From the IMG/VR virus record IMGVR_UViG_3300042346_001214, positions 1-48,180 of that record: DNA of 48,180 nt; one strand, given 5' to 3'. Origin of the DNA: a virus. Below, piece by piece: positions 30,981-39,667 of the stretch (position 1 is its first letter; the number at the start of each line of letters is the position of its first letter). The position numbers and the translations under genes are program-made. Below the pieces are notes generated by a model that was not told the origin of the DNA, ran no database searches, and worked only from the letters and a program-made list of their open reading frames with translations.

Positions 30981-32225
30981 TTATGATAGCAGAGATTGTA
31001 AAGCTTCAAGTCTAGCTAAATGTGCTTCTTCGGGTGTGTTGAAACTGCCGACACGCTTAGTTTTGTTGTTTACAGATATAACAGAGTAAAACTTGTTGTA
31101 CTTAGGATACACTCCAACAGGTAATTCTCGCTCTTTTTTAGGTTTGTTAAAAAGTTCTGCAAAAGATTCATCACCATCATAATAATATTTTTCGGCTTTG
31201 ATACGATGCTCTCTTGCTTCCTCTTCTGTACCAAAGTTACCTACAGAAAATGTTTTATTGTTGACTGTAATACAGGCTGTGTAAGTACCATGCCCATTTC
31301 TACTGACTCCAACGCCTTTACGCTTTTGGTTAGTTTTAGTTTTAGCTTTTGAACGCGCAGCCTCTAATTCTTTCTTAAATTCATGTTGTCCATCCCAATA
31401 TACTTTCTCAGCAAGACTTCTCACTAGACGCGCTTGCTCTTCAGTTTCGTACCTACCGAGTTCTGTAGTTTTCCCATTGTAAAAAATACTTGCTGCCCAA
31501 CTTCCACTTTCAACCAAACGTACTCCTAACCCATAGATTCTGGAGTTAGCTATATACTTACCGTCTTTTTCTACTCCTCTTCTGTGGGTAAACAACTCAT
31601 CTAATTCTGATTGTTTTTCCGCGATACCATCAATATACAATTCTTCGGCAACTTTTCGTACTTGTCTTGCTAATTCTTCTGTTCTATATTTACCAAGACA
31701 AACTTTTTTATTCGTTCCAATCTCAACCTTTATAACTACACCCCAACAATCATCCGCGTATTTTGTTACACCAGACCCACGAACTAATCTAGCTTTTGAT
31801 AACTTTAAACGTGTCTCTTCTGAAACAGCCTTACCAAAATTAGGATTTTTCTCTCCTTTATTGTTTTCCGACATCTTCTTTCTTGTATTTTCCGATATAG
31901 GAATAATTTCAGAATCAGGATTTGTAATCTTCAATACGTTATAGCATAAAGACCAGTCCTCTACGCCATCTAAATAAGTTTGCTCTAATTGTCTAATTTC
32001 TTTTACTGTAGCGTTTTCCAAAAGTTCTACAATCTCAAAGAAGAAATTATCTTCTCCGTTTTTAGTGAAAGAAGCCTGTAGTTGCTTATTACCGTGTTTA
32101 CCTCTTCTTAATCTTGATAAGTGAGTACTTTTTCTGTAATTGAGATTGTTGCTTGAACCAATGTAATATTTTCCATTGATTTTATTCGTGATTTTGTAAA
32201 TTCCAGCCGATTTAGGGAAGTCCAT
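30981..32225 (-). CDS. GIY-YIG homing endonuclease with NUMOD3 and tandem AP2-like repeats
   Basis: This 414-residue homing endonuclease has a GIY-YIG core at residues 8-27 (GIYKITNKINGKYYIGSSNN), a basic stretch with RKSTHLSRLRRGKHG, and a NUMOD3-type motif near residues 112-140. At least four AP2-like repeats follow, each ending in a helix such as TEELARQVRKVAEELYIDG, TEEQARLVRSLAEKVYWDG, TEEEAREHRIKAEKYYYDG and TPEEAHLARLEALQS. AP2-like domains bind DNA, so target recognition should be long and modular. It stands between the major capsid gene and the connector genes. It starts at ATG 32225. Confidence 0.92.
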   Translation of the reverse strand: MDFPKSAGIYKITNKINGKYYIGSSNNLNYRKSTHLSRLRRGKHGNKQLQASFTKNGEDNFFFEIVELLENATVKEIRQLEQTYLDGVEDWSLCYNVLKITNPDSEIIPISENTRKKMSENNKGEKNPNFGKAVSEETRLKLSKARLVRGSGVTKYADDCWGVVIKVEIGTNKKVCLGKYRTEELARQVRKVAEELYIDGIAEKQSELDELFTHRRGVEKDGKYIANSRIYGLGVRLVESGSWAASIFYNGKTTELGRYETEEQARLVRSLAEKVYWDGQHEFKKELEAARSKAKTKTNQKRKGVGVSRNGHGTYTACITVNNKTFSVGNFGTEEEAREHRIKAEKYYYDGDESFAELFNKPKKERELPVGVYPKYNKFYSVISVNNKTKRVGSFNTPEEAHLARLEALQSLLS

Positions 32226-32262
32226 AATTTTGTAATAAGGATATTAAGGATAAAAGAAAAAA

Positions 32263-32310
32263 GTGGGAGGCAGTCCTTAAGCTGTTTTCGTATTGCAATT
32301 ACTATCCCAC
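32263..32310 (-). other. Inverted repeat between capsid and endonuclease genes
   Basis: GTGGGA (32263-32268) pairs with TCCCAC (32305-32310) across a 36-bp interval, in the 162-bp gap that follows the major capsid gene. It could be an RNA structure or a scar from insertion of the homing endonuclease. Nothing else in the gap looks like a gene. Confidence 0.3.
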
Positions 32311-32326
32311 ATAACTATAATAACAA

Positions 32327-32363
32327 AAATCTCTCCCTAAACAATATGTCTAAGGAGAGATTT
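32327..32363 (-). terminator. Intrinsic terminator after the major capsid protein gene
   Basis: AAATCTCTCC (32327-32336) pairs with GGAGAGATTT (32354-32363), a 10-bp perfect stem with a 17-nt loop. On the minus strand it is followed by TTTTTG. It lies 24 bp past the capsid gene stop and would end the head operon before the endonuclease gene. Confidence 0.75.
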
Positions 32364-32387
32364 AATTTTAACTAATTAGTATTAGTA

Positions 32388-33635
32388 TTAGGAGATGACA
32401 GTTAAACCGTCAGCAGGGTTGAAAGTGGTAAATTCCGCAAGATTTACTGAACTTTCCAAGTTAGCCAATTTAGCAAATTTACGTGCGCTTCCAGTGCGAC
32501 CAATAGTAGGAGCCGCAACCAACTGCATACTTGCAGTGTTGGTGATGGAAAGAGGTGGGTCGCCAGCTTTGGTGTACGTGTTGACGTAGATACCTGCTTT
32601 TCCTCCGTTCTCAAGAGTTCCGCCAAGAATACGATTAAACTGACCTTGACGACTTAGGAATACTACAGTACCTTCATCAAGTACACGAGTAGGAACTGAC
32701 TTGCCTTCATTGTCTGTTAGTTCTACATAGTCGTCAACTAAGACGAACTTAGGTAAAAATCTGCGAGTTAGAACTTCATTAACTTGGTCAATAGAAGGAG
32801 TACCAGTAATAACGTTACCGATAACATTAGCTGCAACTACAGCTTCCTTAACCGACTTACAACGAACCATATTCAAAAGAAGACGTTCGCTAATTGCAAT
32901 TTCGTCAGCAGGGAACCCGTTAACCCACTTGTAGTTAGAGTGCATATCTACAAGGTCTTGTAAAGGGTCAGCAGTTTCGTGCTGAGTCCAGTCGCGCTTG
33001 AGAGAGTCAACAGTTTCAGTTCCGTTGTAATCCGTTTGATATACGGGCTGAGGGAACATATTTCTGCGAACAGGCTGAGCTTTTAACCAATTTAACGAAA
33101 CGTTCAGACCTGTACGACGGTCGGTATACGCCATTTTACCAGTTTGTAGAGTCTGCCAAGCAAGATAGTCAATCAAATTGATGTGACCACGAACAAGAGA
33201 AGCTACCGAACCAAAAATGACCTTAGCCAATTCGTTGTCTTGACCTAACTGCACTTTACCTTCAGAAACTTGAATATTCTGAATGGTGATGTTGCGTAAC
33301 TTAGCGATTTCGCTAACTTCTTGCATACGCCACTGCGTATCTTCATCCCAGTGATACGAAATCGCTGCTTTGAAGTTACGAGCTTGAATGCGAGAGAAGT
33401 CGCCTTTTTTCGCTTCAGGATAATCCTGACCAGTGGCAACTAACGATGCGATGGGGTCTGTGGTTGTCCCAAGATAAGCAAGCCAATCACGACCTGTCTT
33501 TTCAATCAAGGGAACATAAGTGTTGAGAACTTTGCTGCGTTCTTTGGTCTGACGAAGGGTATTGTTGATAACCAAGTCCGCCGCCTTAGCAGCGCGTGCT
33601 TCTTTTAAAAAGCTTTCAATAGGGGACATTGCCAT
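32388..33635 (-). CDS. Major capsid protein (lambda gpE family)
   Basis: This 415-residue protein forms the HK97-fold icosahedral shell. It matches the gpE family in length and in motifs such as HINLIDYLAWQTLQTGKMAY, DPLQDLVDMHSNYKWVNG and a C-terminal domain with VLDEGTVVFLSRQGQFN. GGAG sits 11 nt before ATG 33635. The upstream decoration and scaffold genes and the downstream terminator fit a high-expression head operon. An A-E-F triplet occurs near the C-terminus (residues 400-402), possibly by chance. Confidence 0.92.
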   Translation of the reverse strand: MAMSPIESFLKEARAAKAADLVINNTLRQTKERSKVLNTYVPLIEKTGRDWLAYLGTTTDPIASLVATGQDYPEAKKGDFSRIQARNFKAAISYHWDEDTQWRMQEVSEIAKLRNITIQNIQVSEGKVQLGQDNELAKVIFGSVASLVRGHINLIDYLAWQTLQTGKMAYTDRRTGLNVSLNWLKAQPVRRNMFPQPVYQTDYNGTETVDSLKRDWTQHETADPLQDLVDMHSNYKWVNGFPADEIAISERLLLNMVRCKSVKEAVVAANVIGNVITGTPSIDQVNEVLTRRFLPKFVLVDDYVELTDNEGKSVPTRVLDEGTVVFLSRQGQFNRILGGTLENGGKAGIYVNTYTKAGDPPLSITNTASMQLVAAPTIGRTGSARKFAKLANLESSVNLAEFTTFNPADGLTVIS

Positions 33636-33651
33636 TTTTTATATTTCTCCG

Positions 33652-34560
33652 TTATTTGTTGAAGTATGGTTTAATGTGCAAGTGCAAACCAAACAAACGC
33701 TTCAATTGACGGTCAATGTAGGGCAGATTGTTTTGATAGATACCAGCAATTTCACTGATAACTGCAAAATGGCGCACAGGCTCGTTGGTTAGGTCTACAG
33801 GGTCAGGATACAAACCGAGAACTTCTTCAACGTTAATACCGACAATAGAGTTGATAGGCAGAGCTTGAGCAGCGTTAGCAGCCAAAGTCACCGAGCGAAC
33901 ACCAGTAGTAGCATTTTCAGCACCGATTGCAAGAATCGTACCTAGAGGAGTGAGGTTATCACCTAAGTAACCAGCTTCAGTAGTTTCGACAACAACTTGA
34001 CCAGCAGCACCAGAAGTAGTGAAGTACACATCATAGCTATCATTTGCGTAGATAGTTGCTACAGCAGTAGAACCGACTTGAGCAAAAGTAATACCAGCAG
34101 TCAATAGTGCAGCAGCATTAGCAGTTGCAAAATCAGCAGCAGCACCAGCACCAGTCTGAGTAGCGCCTACAGTTGCCGAGTAAGTTACACCACCAATCTT
34201 GGCAGTAATAACATCACTAGTAGCAAAAGTGCCAACAAACTTGATTCGAGCAAAACAATGCTTAGCGTACAGTACATCACCAACCTTGAATTGAGAACAA
34301 GGAGTCTTCAATGAGACGGTGGGAGAGTTAGTAGCGGTCGCAGCGTTTAAGCGAGTGCGAGGAAGAAAACGGGCAACTCTTTCGCCAGAAGTGCCAGTAG
34401 TAGCAATAAAGCTACCTTCGGGAACTGCGGCAATCCCTTCAGAGTTGAGTTGAATATCGGCACTCTTAATTTCAACACCATCAATTGCAACTTTCTTAGC
34501 TGCGGCGTTGAAAATGATTGCCTTACCGTTACGGATATATTTTTCAGTTGTTAAATACAT
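33652..34560 (-). CDS. Head decoration/stabilisation protein candidate
   Basis: This 302-residue protein is rich in Ala, Thr and Val, beginning MYLTTEKYIRNGKAIIFNAA. The region RVARFLPRTRLNAATAT and the following beta-rich stretch resemble decoration proteins of lambda gpD-like systems, though it is larger. The gene lies between the scaffold and major capsid genes with a strong GGAG RBS (TAAGGAGC) before ATG 34560, implying high expression. The C-terminal 60 residues contain a helical segment. Other structural roles remain possible. Confidence 0.6.
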   Translation of the reverse strand: MYLTTEKYIRNGKAIIFNAAAKKVAIDGVEIKSADIQLNSEGIAAVPEGSFIATTGTSGERVARFLPRTRLNAATATNSPTVSLKTPCSQFKVGDVLYAKHCFARIKFVGTFATSDVITAKIGGVTYSATVGATQTGAGAAADFATANAAALLTAGITFAQVGSTAVATIYANDSYDVYFTTSGAAGQVVVETTEAGYLGDNLTPLGTILAIGAENATTGVRSVTLAANAAQALPINSIVGINVEEVLGLYPDPVDLTNEPVRHFAVISEIAGIYQNNLPYIDRQLKRLFGLHLHIKPYFNK

Positions 34561-34575
34561 TGTGTTTTTTGCTCC

Positions 34576-35445
34576 TTATAGTCCGAAATCCAGACCCATA
34601 GCAATCAAGTCGCCCTTAGCAGCTTCTTCAAGGCTAGATGAGAAATTAGCAGTTGCAACTTCTTCAGCACTAACAGAGAAGTCAGTGAACTGGGTTACAT
34701 TTGCAACATTACGCAATAGAGAGTAAGCAAACTCCGACATATTGAGTTGTTCTTGCAAGTCACGCGCACCGTTAGTTTGAGCAATACCAGTAAATTGAGC
34801 TACTCGTTGGCGAGGGTCAGAGAAATTACCAATAAGAGCTTCCTTCATTGCAGGGGTGATAACACCGTCAACAACGTCTTGACTAATACGAGCGTTCAAG
34901 TCAGTTAAGGCTTGAGAAAGGTTAGCTTGGAACTGAGCCTGAGCAAAATTAGCATGGAGAGCTTCATTTTCTGCGCGTACTCGTTGAATTTCATCGGCAA
35001 CTGCACGATTAAAGTTAGCTTGAATTGCGGGATTATATGCCGCAGCGTAATTAGCAGCGTCTTCAGTCATAGGTTCTTCTGCGCCTCCTTCAGCGCCTTC
35101 ATTTTCGTATTGTGCTTCTAGAGCTTGACGGTCAGCTTCTTCAACTCCGCTTGCAACTTCGATAATAGTTTGAATATCTTCGTCGTTAGCGTCAGGGAAG
35201 GCTCCAATCATTGCTTCGAGAATGTCAGCATCATCAACGATATTTTCACCGCTAATGTAGCCAGTTACGTCTTCTTCGCTCAAACCAGTAGCTTGAACGA
35301 GAGCTTGTACACCAGCATCAATGTCGCCTTCATATTGGGCTTCAATTAAGTCTAGAAGTAATTCGCCAAAAGCATTGGTAGGATTGAGTTCGGTCGCTCC
35401 TTCCATACCAGCGTCCTGAGCGCCTAAATCTTGTTCTTCATCCAT
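34576..35445 (-). CDS. Scaffolding protein with five A-x-F motifs
   Basis: This 289-residue, very acidic and helical protein (MDEEQDLGAQDAGMEGATEL onward) lacks Trp and Cys and lies directly before the decoration and capsid genes, typical of a scaffold removed during maturation. It carries A-x-F triplets at residues 143-145 (ANF), 165-167 (ANF), 170-172 (AQF), 216-218 (AQF) and 266-268 (ANF), plus variants GNF, SEF and TQF. If A-x-F is the prohead protease signal, the scaffold would be cut into pieces of about 20-140 residues. It starts at ATG 35445 without a Shine-Dalgarno. Confidence 0.75.
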   Translation of the reverse strand: MDEEQDLGAQDAGMEGATELNPTNAFGELLLDLIEAQYEGDIDAGVQALVQATGLSEEDVTGYISGENIVDDADILEAMIGAFPDANDEDIQTIIEVASGVEEADRQALEAQYENEGAEGGAEEPMTEDAANYAAAYNPAIQANFNRAVADEIQRVRAENEALHANFAQAQFQANLSQALTDLNARISQDVVDGVITPAMKEALIGNFSDPRQRVAQFTGIAQTNGARDLQEQLNMSEFAYSLLRNVANVTQFTDFSVSAEEVATANFSSSLEEAAKGDLIAMGLDFGL

Positions 35446-35475
35446 TTTTATTATTTTCGTTTTTAGGATTAAAAC

Positions 35476-35511
35476 AATAATGCCACACTAATTTCTCAGC
35501 ATGGCATTATT
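35476..35511 (-). terminator. Strong hairpin between the internal-protein genes and the scaffold gene
   Basis: AATAATGCCA (35476-35485) pairs with TGGCATTATT (35502-35511), a 10-bp perfect stem with a 16-nt loop. On the minus strand it is followed by GTTTTAATCC. It lies 34 bp past the 678-aa gene stop and upstream of the scaffold ATG. It could end most upstream transcripts, giving separate control of the scaffold-capsid operon. Confidence 0.55.
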
Positions 35512-35544
35512 TATGGCTTTTTCCCGTAACTGACGTAATGACTG

Positions 35545-37581
35545 CTATTCGATTTCTATAGAGCGTGGAACTGTGTTGGGATTCTTGAATGCGTCTGGAT
35601 TATCCTTGCGACGACTCTGTAAACGTTGGTTAGCTTGATAACGATTGACACCAGCGCCAGCAACTGAACCAACTCCACGACCTACACCAGCACCTAATCC
35701 AGTCATACCAAGTACTTTACCTGCACGACCGACCAAACCTGTGCTTCTTCGTTGCTCTTCTGTTTCATTGATACCAGAACCTTCAAGAGCGCCTAGACCC
35801 GCACCAACAGCAGTACCGACATTAGCGGCATTGATTTGAGGAGATAGATTGCCAAAACGATTTGCAGCACCTCTAGCAACTTTTTGAGCGCCATTAACTA
35901 AACCAGTAGGAATGATGCCAAACGATGCAGACTTACGGATGCTTTTGCTATAACGAGCTTCGTTTTCTTGTTTCTTTTGTGCTAGTTTAGCAGCAAGCAA
36001 TCCACCACCAGCCAGTGCAGTACCACCAACACCGATAGCAGTAAGTTTAGCCGCTTTATCGGAATCAAGTACTTTAGCAGCCCCTTGTAAAGCATCGTAA
36101 GTACCAGCAGCAGCAGCTTTAGCACCACCATCTAGTCTGGAACCAATAATAGGGATACCACCTAAAAATCTATCGCCAGCAGGAATTTTGGTAGCAGCTT
36201 TACGAACTGCTTTAGCTACGGGTTGCGTGATTAATTTACCTGCCGATGTCAAAGCGCTGTTGATTTGGTCGCCAATACCGAACTCAGCTTGTTGCTGGGG
36301 CTTGAGGAAGTTTGCAGACTTACGGATTTTATTACTGTACTGACTATTTTCGTACATTGCGCCAGCTACAGCACCTAGTCCAGCCCCAGCAAGTCTTCCT
36401 CCTATCATACCTGCAACTGGATAGAATGCTCTTTTTGCATTTCTTTTTGCAGTTGGTGTCTCAGCAAGTTCGTAAGTCATTCTGTCGTACTCTTCTTGTA
36501 AATCTTTTCTCTCAGGGTTTGTAAGAATTTGTTGGTACAAGTTATTGTACTTAGTTTCTAGGTCTGAATCAAGAGGAATAGGCTTACCTGCCAACTTTCT
36601 CCCTAGTAAACCTCCCCCTACCAACCCAGCCAACCCACCCACACCAGCAGCTATTTGAACTGGAGAAATCTCAAAACTGGCAGACTTACGAATTTCTTTA
36701 TTGAAGTACTTGCCTACTGGCTTGCCCGATTCAATCATCGAGTTGATTTCCTTAACACCCATACTTGCTGGTACTTTAGGGTCACGCAGTTTCTTTTTCT
36801 GTATCTTGCCGCGCAAGGTAGATTCGAGGCTGATAACCCCAGTATTGTTTTGAGGGATGTAGGTGCTACCGTGTTGGATTAGGCGTTGAATTGTAGCTGG
36901 GTCTTGGAAGTTTGCTGATTTACGAATCATTTTACTTAGGTCTGTGGTTGAATTTACGTTTACTGTATTTGGGGGGATACCTCCACCTGCCTCTCTCCGA
37001 GTCGAATTACCTTTGCCTTTAAGTCTATCAAGCAATCCGCCAACTTTTTCTTGAGTTTTAGCTGCGATATTTCTTTCCCAACTTATAGCTTGGTCAATCA
37101 ATGGAGTTGGTTCAGGTTGGGTAGACTGACGCTTAAGTTCTTCAGCCATCCTAGCTTCTCTCTGGTCAAGATTTGGAGCTACAACTTCTTGAACTTTATT
37201 TTTTACAGCTTCAACTTCTTTATTAACCCTTTTAACAGCTTTACGAATGCCTCTAGGGTTAGCTGCTTCATGCTCAGCTACGACAGCTTCTCTACGTTGC
37301 AACTCCCTTTCTGGAGCCTTAGATAAATTGTAGCGATTAACTGCGTATCCTGCACCAGCACCTAGTCCAGCACCTACAGTTGTGCTTGTCAGTACCTTAC
37401 CTAATCGATTACCAACATTAGTAGCTTTTTTTTCTGCATCTGACTCCAAAACTCCAGAGCCTTGCAAAAGTCCCAGTCCACCACCAACACCAGCGCCAAT
37501 TTTTACTGCGTTAGGTACGGCAGAAAGAAGTGAAGGTGCTGTAGCAAAGTTGGCTTTTTGTAATAGCGGTTTTTTATTCAT
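35545..37581 (-). CDS. Candidate head-internal polyprotein with glycine-zipper modules and IRKSA(N/S)F repeats
   Basis: This 678-residue protein has five or six glycine-zipper hydrophobic segments (residues about 27-80, 310-332, 388-409, 515-533, 587-602 and 625-645), such as TTVGAGLGAGAGYA and QIAAGVGGLAGLVGGGLLG. A-x-F motifs sit near the N-terminus (ANF, 10-12) and at 223-225, 301-303, 423-425, 432-434 and 552-554. Four of these are in the longer form IRKSANF or IRKSASF. Residues 27-84 and 587-649 are homologous copies (GAGVGGGLG...GSGVLESDAEKK versus VGAGLGALEGSGINETEE). The start overlaps the upstream stop (TAATG). I infer cleavage by the prohead protease into small membrane-interacting proteins, perhaps used during genome ejection. 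Confidence 0.7.
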   Translation of the reverse strand: MNKKPLLQKANFATAPSLLSAVPNAVKIGAGVGGGLGLLQGSGVLESDAEKKATNVGNRLGKVLTSTTVGAGLGAGAGYAVNRYNLSKAPERELQRREAVVAEHEAANPRGIRKAVKRVNKEVEAVKNKVQEVVAPNLDQREARMAEELKRQSTQPEPTPLIDQAISWERNIAAKTQEKVGGLLDRLKGKGNSTRREAGGGIPPNTVNVNSTTDLSKMIRKSANFQDPATIQRLIQHGSTYIPQNNTGVISLESTLRGKIQKKKLRDPKVPASMGVKEINSMIESGKPVGKYFNKEIRKSASFEISPVQIAAGVGGLAGLVGGGLLGRKLAGKPIPLDSDLETKYNNLYQQILTNPERKDLQEEYDRMTYELAETPTAKRNAKRAFYPVAGMIGGRLAGAGLGAVAGAMYENSQYSNKIRKSANFLKPQQQAEFGIGDQINSALTSAGKLITQPVAKAVRKAATKIPAGDRFLGGIPIIGSRLDGGAKAAAAGTYDALQGAAKVLDSDKAAKLTAIGVGGTALAGGGLLAAKLAQKKQENEARYSKSIRKSASFGIIPTGLVNGAQKVARGAANRFGNLSPQINAANVGTAVGAGLGALEGSGINETEEQRRSTGLVGRAGKVLGMTGLGAGVGRGVGSVAGAGVNRYQANQRLQSRRKDNPDAFKNPNTVPRSIEIE

Positions 37582-38783
37582 TAGTTGTCCCAGTGATGTG
37601 CAATTGTATTACCAAGTAGTCCTGTAGTTGCACCTAGTCCAGTATACCCTGCTTGCAATAGACCGCCTTTTAAACCAGCCCAGCGTTGCAGTTTGGCAGA
37701 TTCGTAGTCAGCTTGAGATTGTGCTTTCTCAATAGCTCTTGCGCGTTGTACAGGGTCTTGTATTTGTTGTGCAGCTTCTAGTTGTTGAGCCAATATTTGA
37801 TTGTGGCGTTCGTTAGGGTCAGCACTACGTCTAAGAGCTTTAGCTTTGATTTGAGCAGAGCCAGCACGACCGATTTCCGCACCTGCGAGACTGCCTAGAC
37901 CTAGACCTAAATAATCGCCAATACCTTCACTTGCAATTGCTGAGGGGTCAATAAAGTTTGCTACGGCTTGATTATAGGCTTTTTTGAACTGCACGTAAGT
38001 TGAGTTGTGTTTGCGGGTAAATTTTGCAGTCTTTTCAGCTTTACTAAAAGAATGATGACCCCAATCATCCAAGTTGTAAGGTCTATATCTAAGTCCTTCT
38101 GGAAAATTATAACCTTGTAAATGTTCTCCCGCTTTAATCAACCCTTTACCAACGGAACCTTTCAGATTTTCAAAGTTTTCTGCTGCTTCTTTTGCATAAT
38201 ATTGCCCTTCTCCAGTATTTGAAAATTTATTAAGAACATCTGCCCCTAAAGCCACCCCTGCCCCGCTACCAACTGCAATAGCAGCAGCTTTTCTTATGCT
38301 TCTCTTTTTAGGTTGCTCTTCTTTTTCTTCAGGTAGGTAAGCATCAAAATTTGCAAAACATTTCTTACTAGTACCAAAATCGTTACTAAGTCCGTAGCCC
38401 AACCCCAAAGCTCCACCTACAGCAGCAGTCCCTAAAGTTCCAGCAACAGCGCCCTTAGCATTACCCCATCTTTGATTTCTTTCTGCACTCCTTTCTGTAT
38501 TCACTAGAGTTTGACCTAACTCTTTTTGTCTATACATCTGAAGGATTTTAATTTTTCGGGCTTTTTCTTGCTCTGATAAATCACTTTGAAGAATGTCTCG
38601 TAGACTCTCTTGGTGCTTGTATTCTAGGTCTGATTGAGAGCCAAGTCCATTTGCCTGACTTTTGTAGTAATCTTCTCTGCCCCATCTATTACTGACGTAG
38701 GGAGCAATAAATCTACTACCAAGTACTGCACCACCTGCAACACCAGCGCCAGCTAATAGCCTATCTTGAAAATCTAAGTCCAT
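37581..38783 (-). CDS. Candidate head-internal protein with glycine-rich hydrophobic segments
   Basis: This 400-residue protein belongs to the same modular type as its neighbours. Gly/Ala hydrophobic stretches lie at residues about 8-24, 111-132, 164-182, 287-304 and 370-390. A-x-F motifs occur at 144-146 (ANF, in CFANFDAYL), 253-255 (AKF) and 275-277 (ANF, in AVANFIDPS). Long charged helices separate the hydrophobic parts. No family is recognised. The gene is coupled to the 678-aa gene (TAATG) and lies 7 bp from the 291-aa gene. Confidence 0.65.
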   Translation of the reverse strand: MDLDFQDRLLAGAGVAGGAVLGSRFIAPYVSNRWGREDYYKSQANGLGSQSDLEYKHQESLRDILQSDLSEQEKARKIKILQMYRQKELGQTLVNTERSAERNQRWGNAKGAVAGTLGTAAVGGALGLGYGLSNDFGTSKKCFANFDAYLPEEKEEQPKKRSIRKAAAIAVGSGAGVALGADVLNKFSNTGEGQYYAKEAAENFENLKGSVGKGLIKAGEHLQGYNFPEGLRYRPYNLDDWGHHSFSKAEKTAKFTRKHNSTYVQFKKAYNQAVANFIDPSAIASEGIGDYLGLGLGSLAGAEIGRAGSAQIKAKALRRSADPNERHNQILAQQLEAAQQIQDPVQRARAIEKAQSQADYESAKLQRWAGLKGGLLQAGYTGLGATTGLLGNTIAHHWDN

Positions 38784-38790
38784 AAAATTA

Positions 38791-39666
38791 TTAATACTTA
38801 TTAGTTAATTGTACATCATCAGCTTGTCTCTGCTTTCTACGCTCGTCATAAGCCTTTTTAAGAGTGTAACCTCCATGAGCAAGCCCTATAGCATTAGCAG
38901 CAGCAACAGTCTCACCAAGTCTACTTGTACCCATACTTGGCAATTGAACTGGAATAGGGCTGGCGGCTTGTCTTTCTACGTTTATATAAGGTTCGTGAAA
39001 GAATCCTTTAGAGTTTGACATCTGTTCTTCTAAAGCTGCCCTTCTGAGAAACGGTTTCGATATATCTTTTACAAAAGCTCGATTACCATTCTCGTCTGGC
39101 TTATCGTATAACTCACTATCAAGTAAGCCCAGTCTAATCGAATCTTGTATAGAATTGAGACGGGAATAAAAATTTTGCCTATTAGCCCCAGCAGTATATT
39201 TGTAAGTAACAGGCTCTCCATACTCTTTGGTAATAACTAAAGAAGGATTGATTGAGCCGTTAGGGGCTGGTATTCTTTGCCTATTAGTTGCATCAGTAGT
39301 GAAATCCTGTAAACTTGGGTATTTAGGTACATTGGAAATATCTGCATCTTCTCCAATTGCTCCCGCCGCTTTAGCCGATAACACCATAGGATGAGTGTGA
39401 GCGCCTTGAAGATGTTTTAGTCCATCCCACTTGTAAGGAAATCCCTTAATGTTTTGAAGGTCTAGCTTGTCATAAGGTATAGTCGTACTTACAGCCTCTC
39501 TAGATGGTAAATTTGTATGTTCTACAAAATTATGCCTCCCATAATTATCTAAGAAATCTGTTGCCCCATACCCCACTTCAGAGTTAGGATACTTATCCAC
39601 TAAACCTTGCAAAGCATTTTCTGCATGGGCTTGTAAGTTTAAATAAAAGTTTGCAAAGTGCCTCAT
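38791..39666 (-). CDS. Candidate head-internal protein with MRHFANF N-terminus
   Basis: This 291-residue soluble-looking protein begins MRHFANF, almost identical to the start of the next gene upstream. It has a hydrophobic Ala/Gly segment near the C-terminus (LGETVAAANAIGLAHGGYTL). The middle (GFPYKWDGLKHLQGAHTHPM, YGEPVTYKYTAG) resembles no known enzyme to me. ATG 39666 is one base after the upstream stop. By analogy with T4 internal proteins, the N-terminal tag could target it into the prohead and be removed by the protease. Confidence 0.6.
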   Translation of the reverse strand: MRHFANFYLNLQAHAENALQGLVDKYPNSEVGYGATDFLDNYGRHNFVEHTNLPSREAVSTTIPYDKLDLQNIKGFPYKWDGLKHLQGAHTHPMVLSAKAAGAIGEDADISNVPKYPSLQDFTTDATNRQRIPAPNGSINPSLVITKEYGEPVTYKYTAGANRQNFYSRLNSIQDSIRLGLLDSELYDKPDENGNRAFVKDISKPFLRRAALEEQMSNSKGFFHEPYINVERQAASPIPVQLPSMGTSRLGETVAAANAIGLAHGGYTLKKAYDERRKQRQADDVQLTNKY

Positions 39667-39667
39667 A

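Noticed and set aside
30959-31009. N-terminal extension of the helix-hairpin-helix protein
   Set aside because: It would enter the coding end of the homing endonuclease. ATG 30958 gives a normal start.
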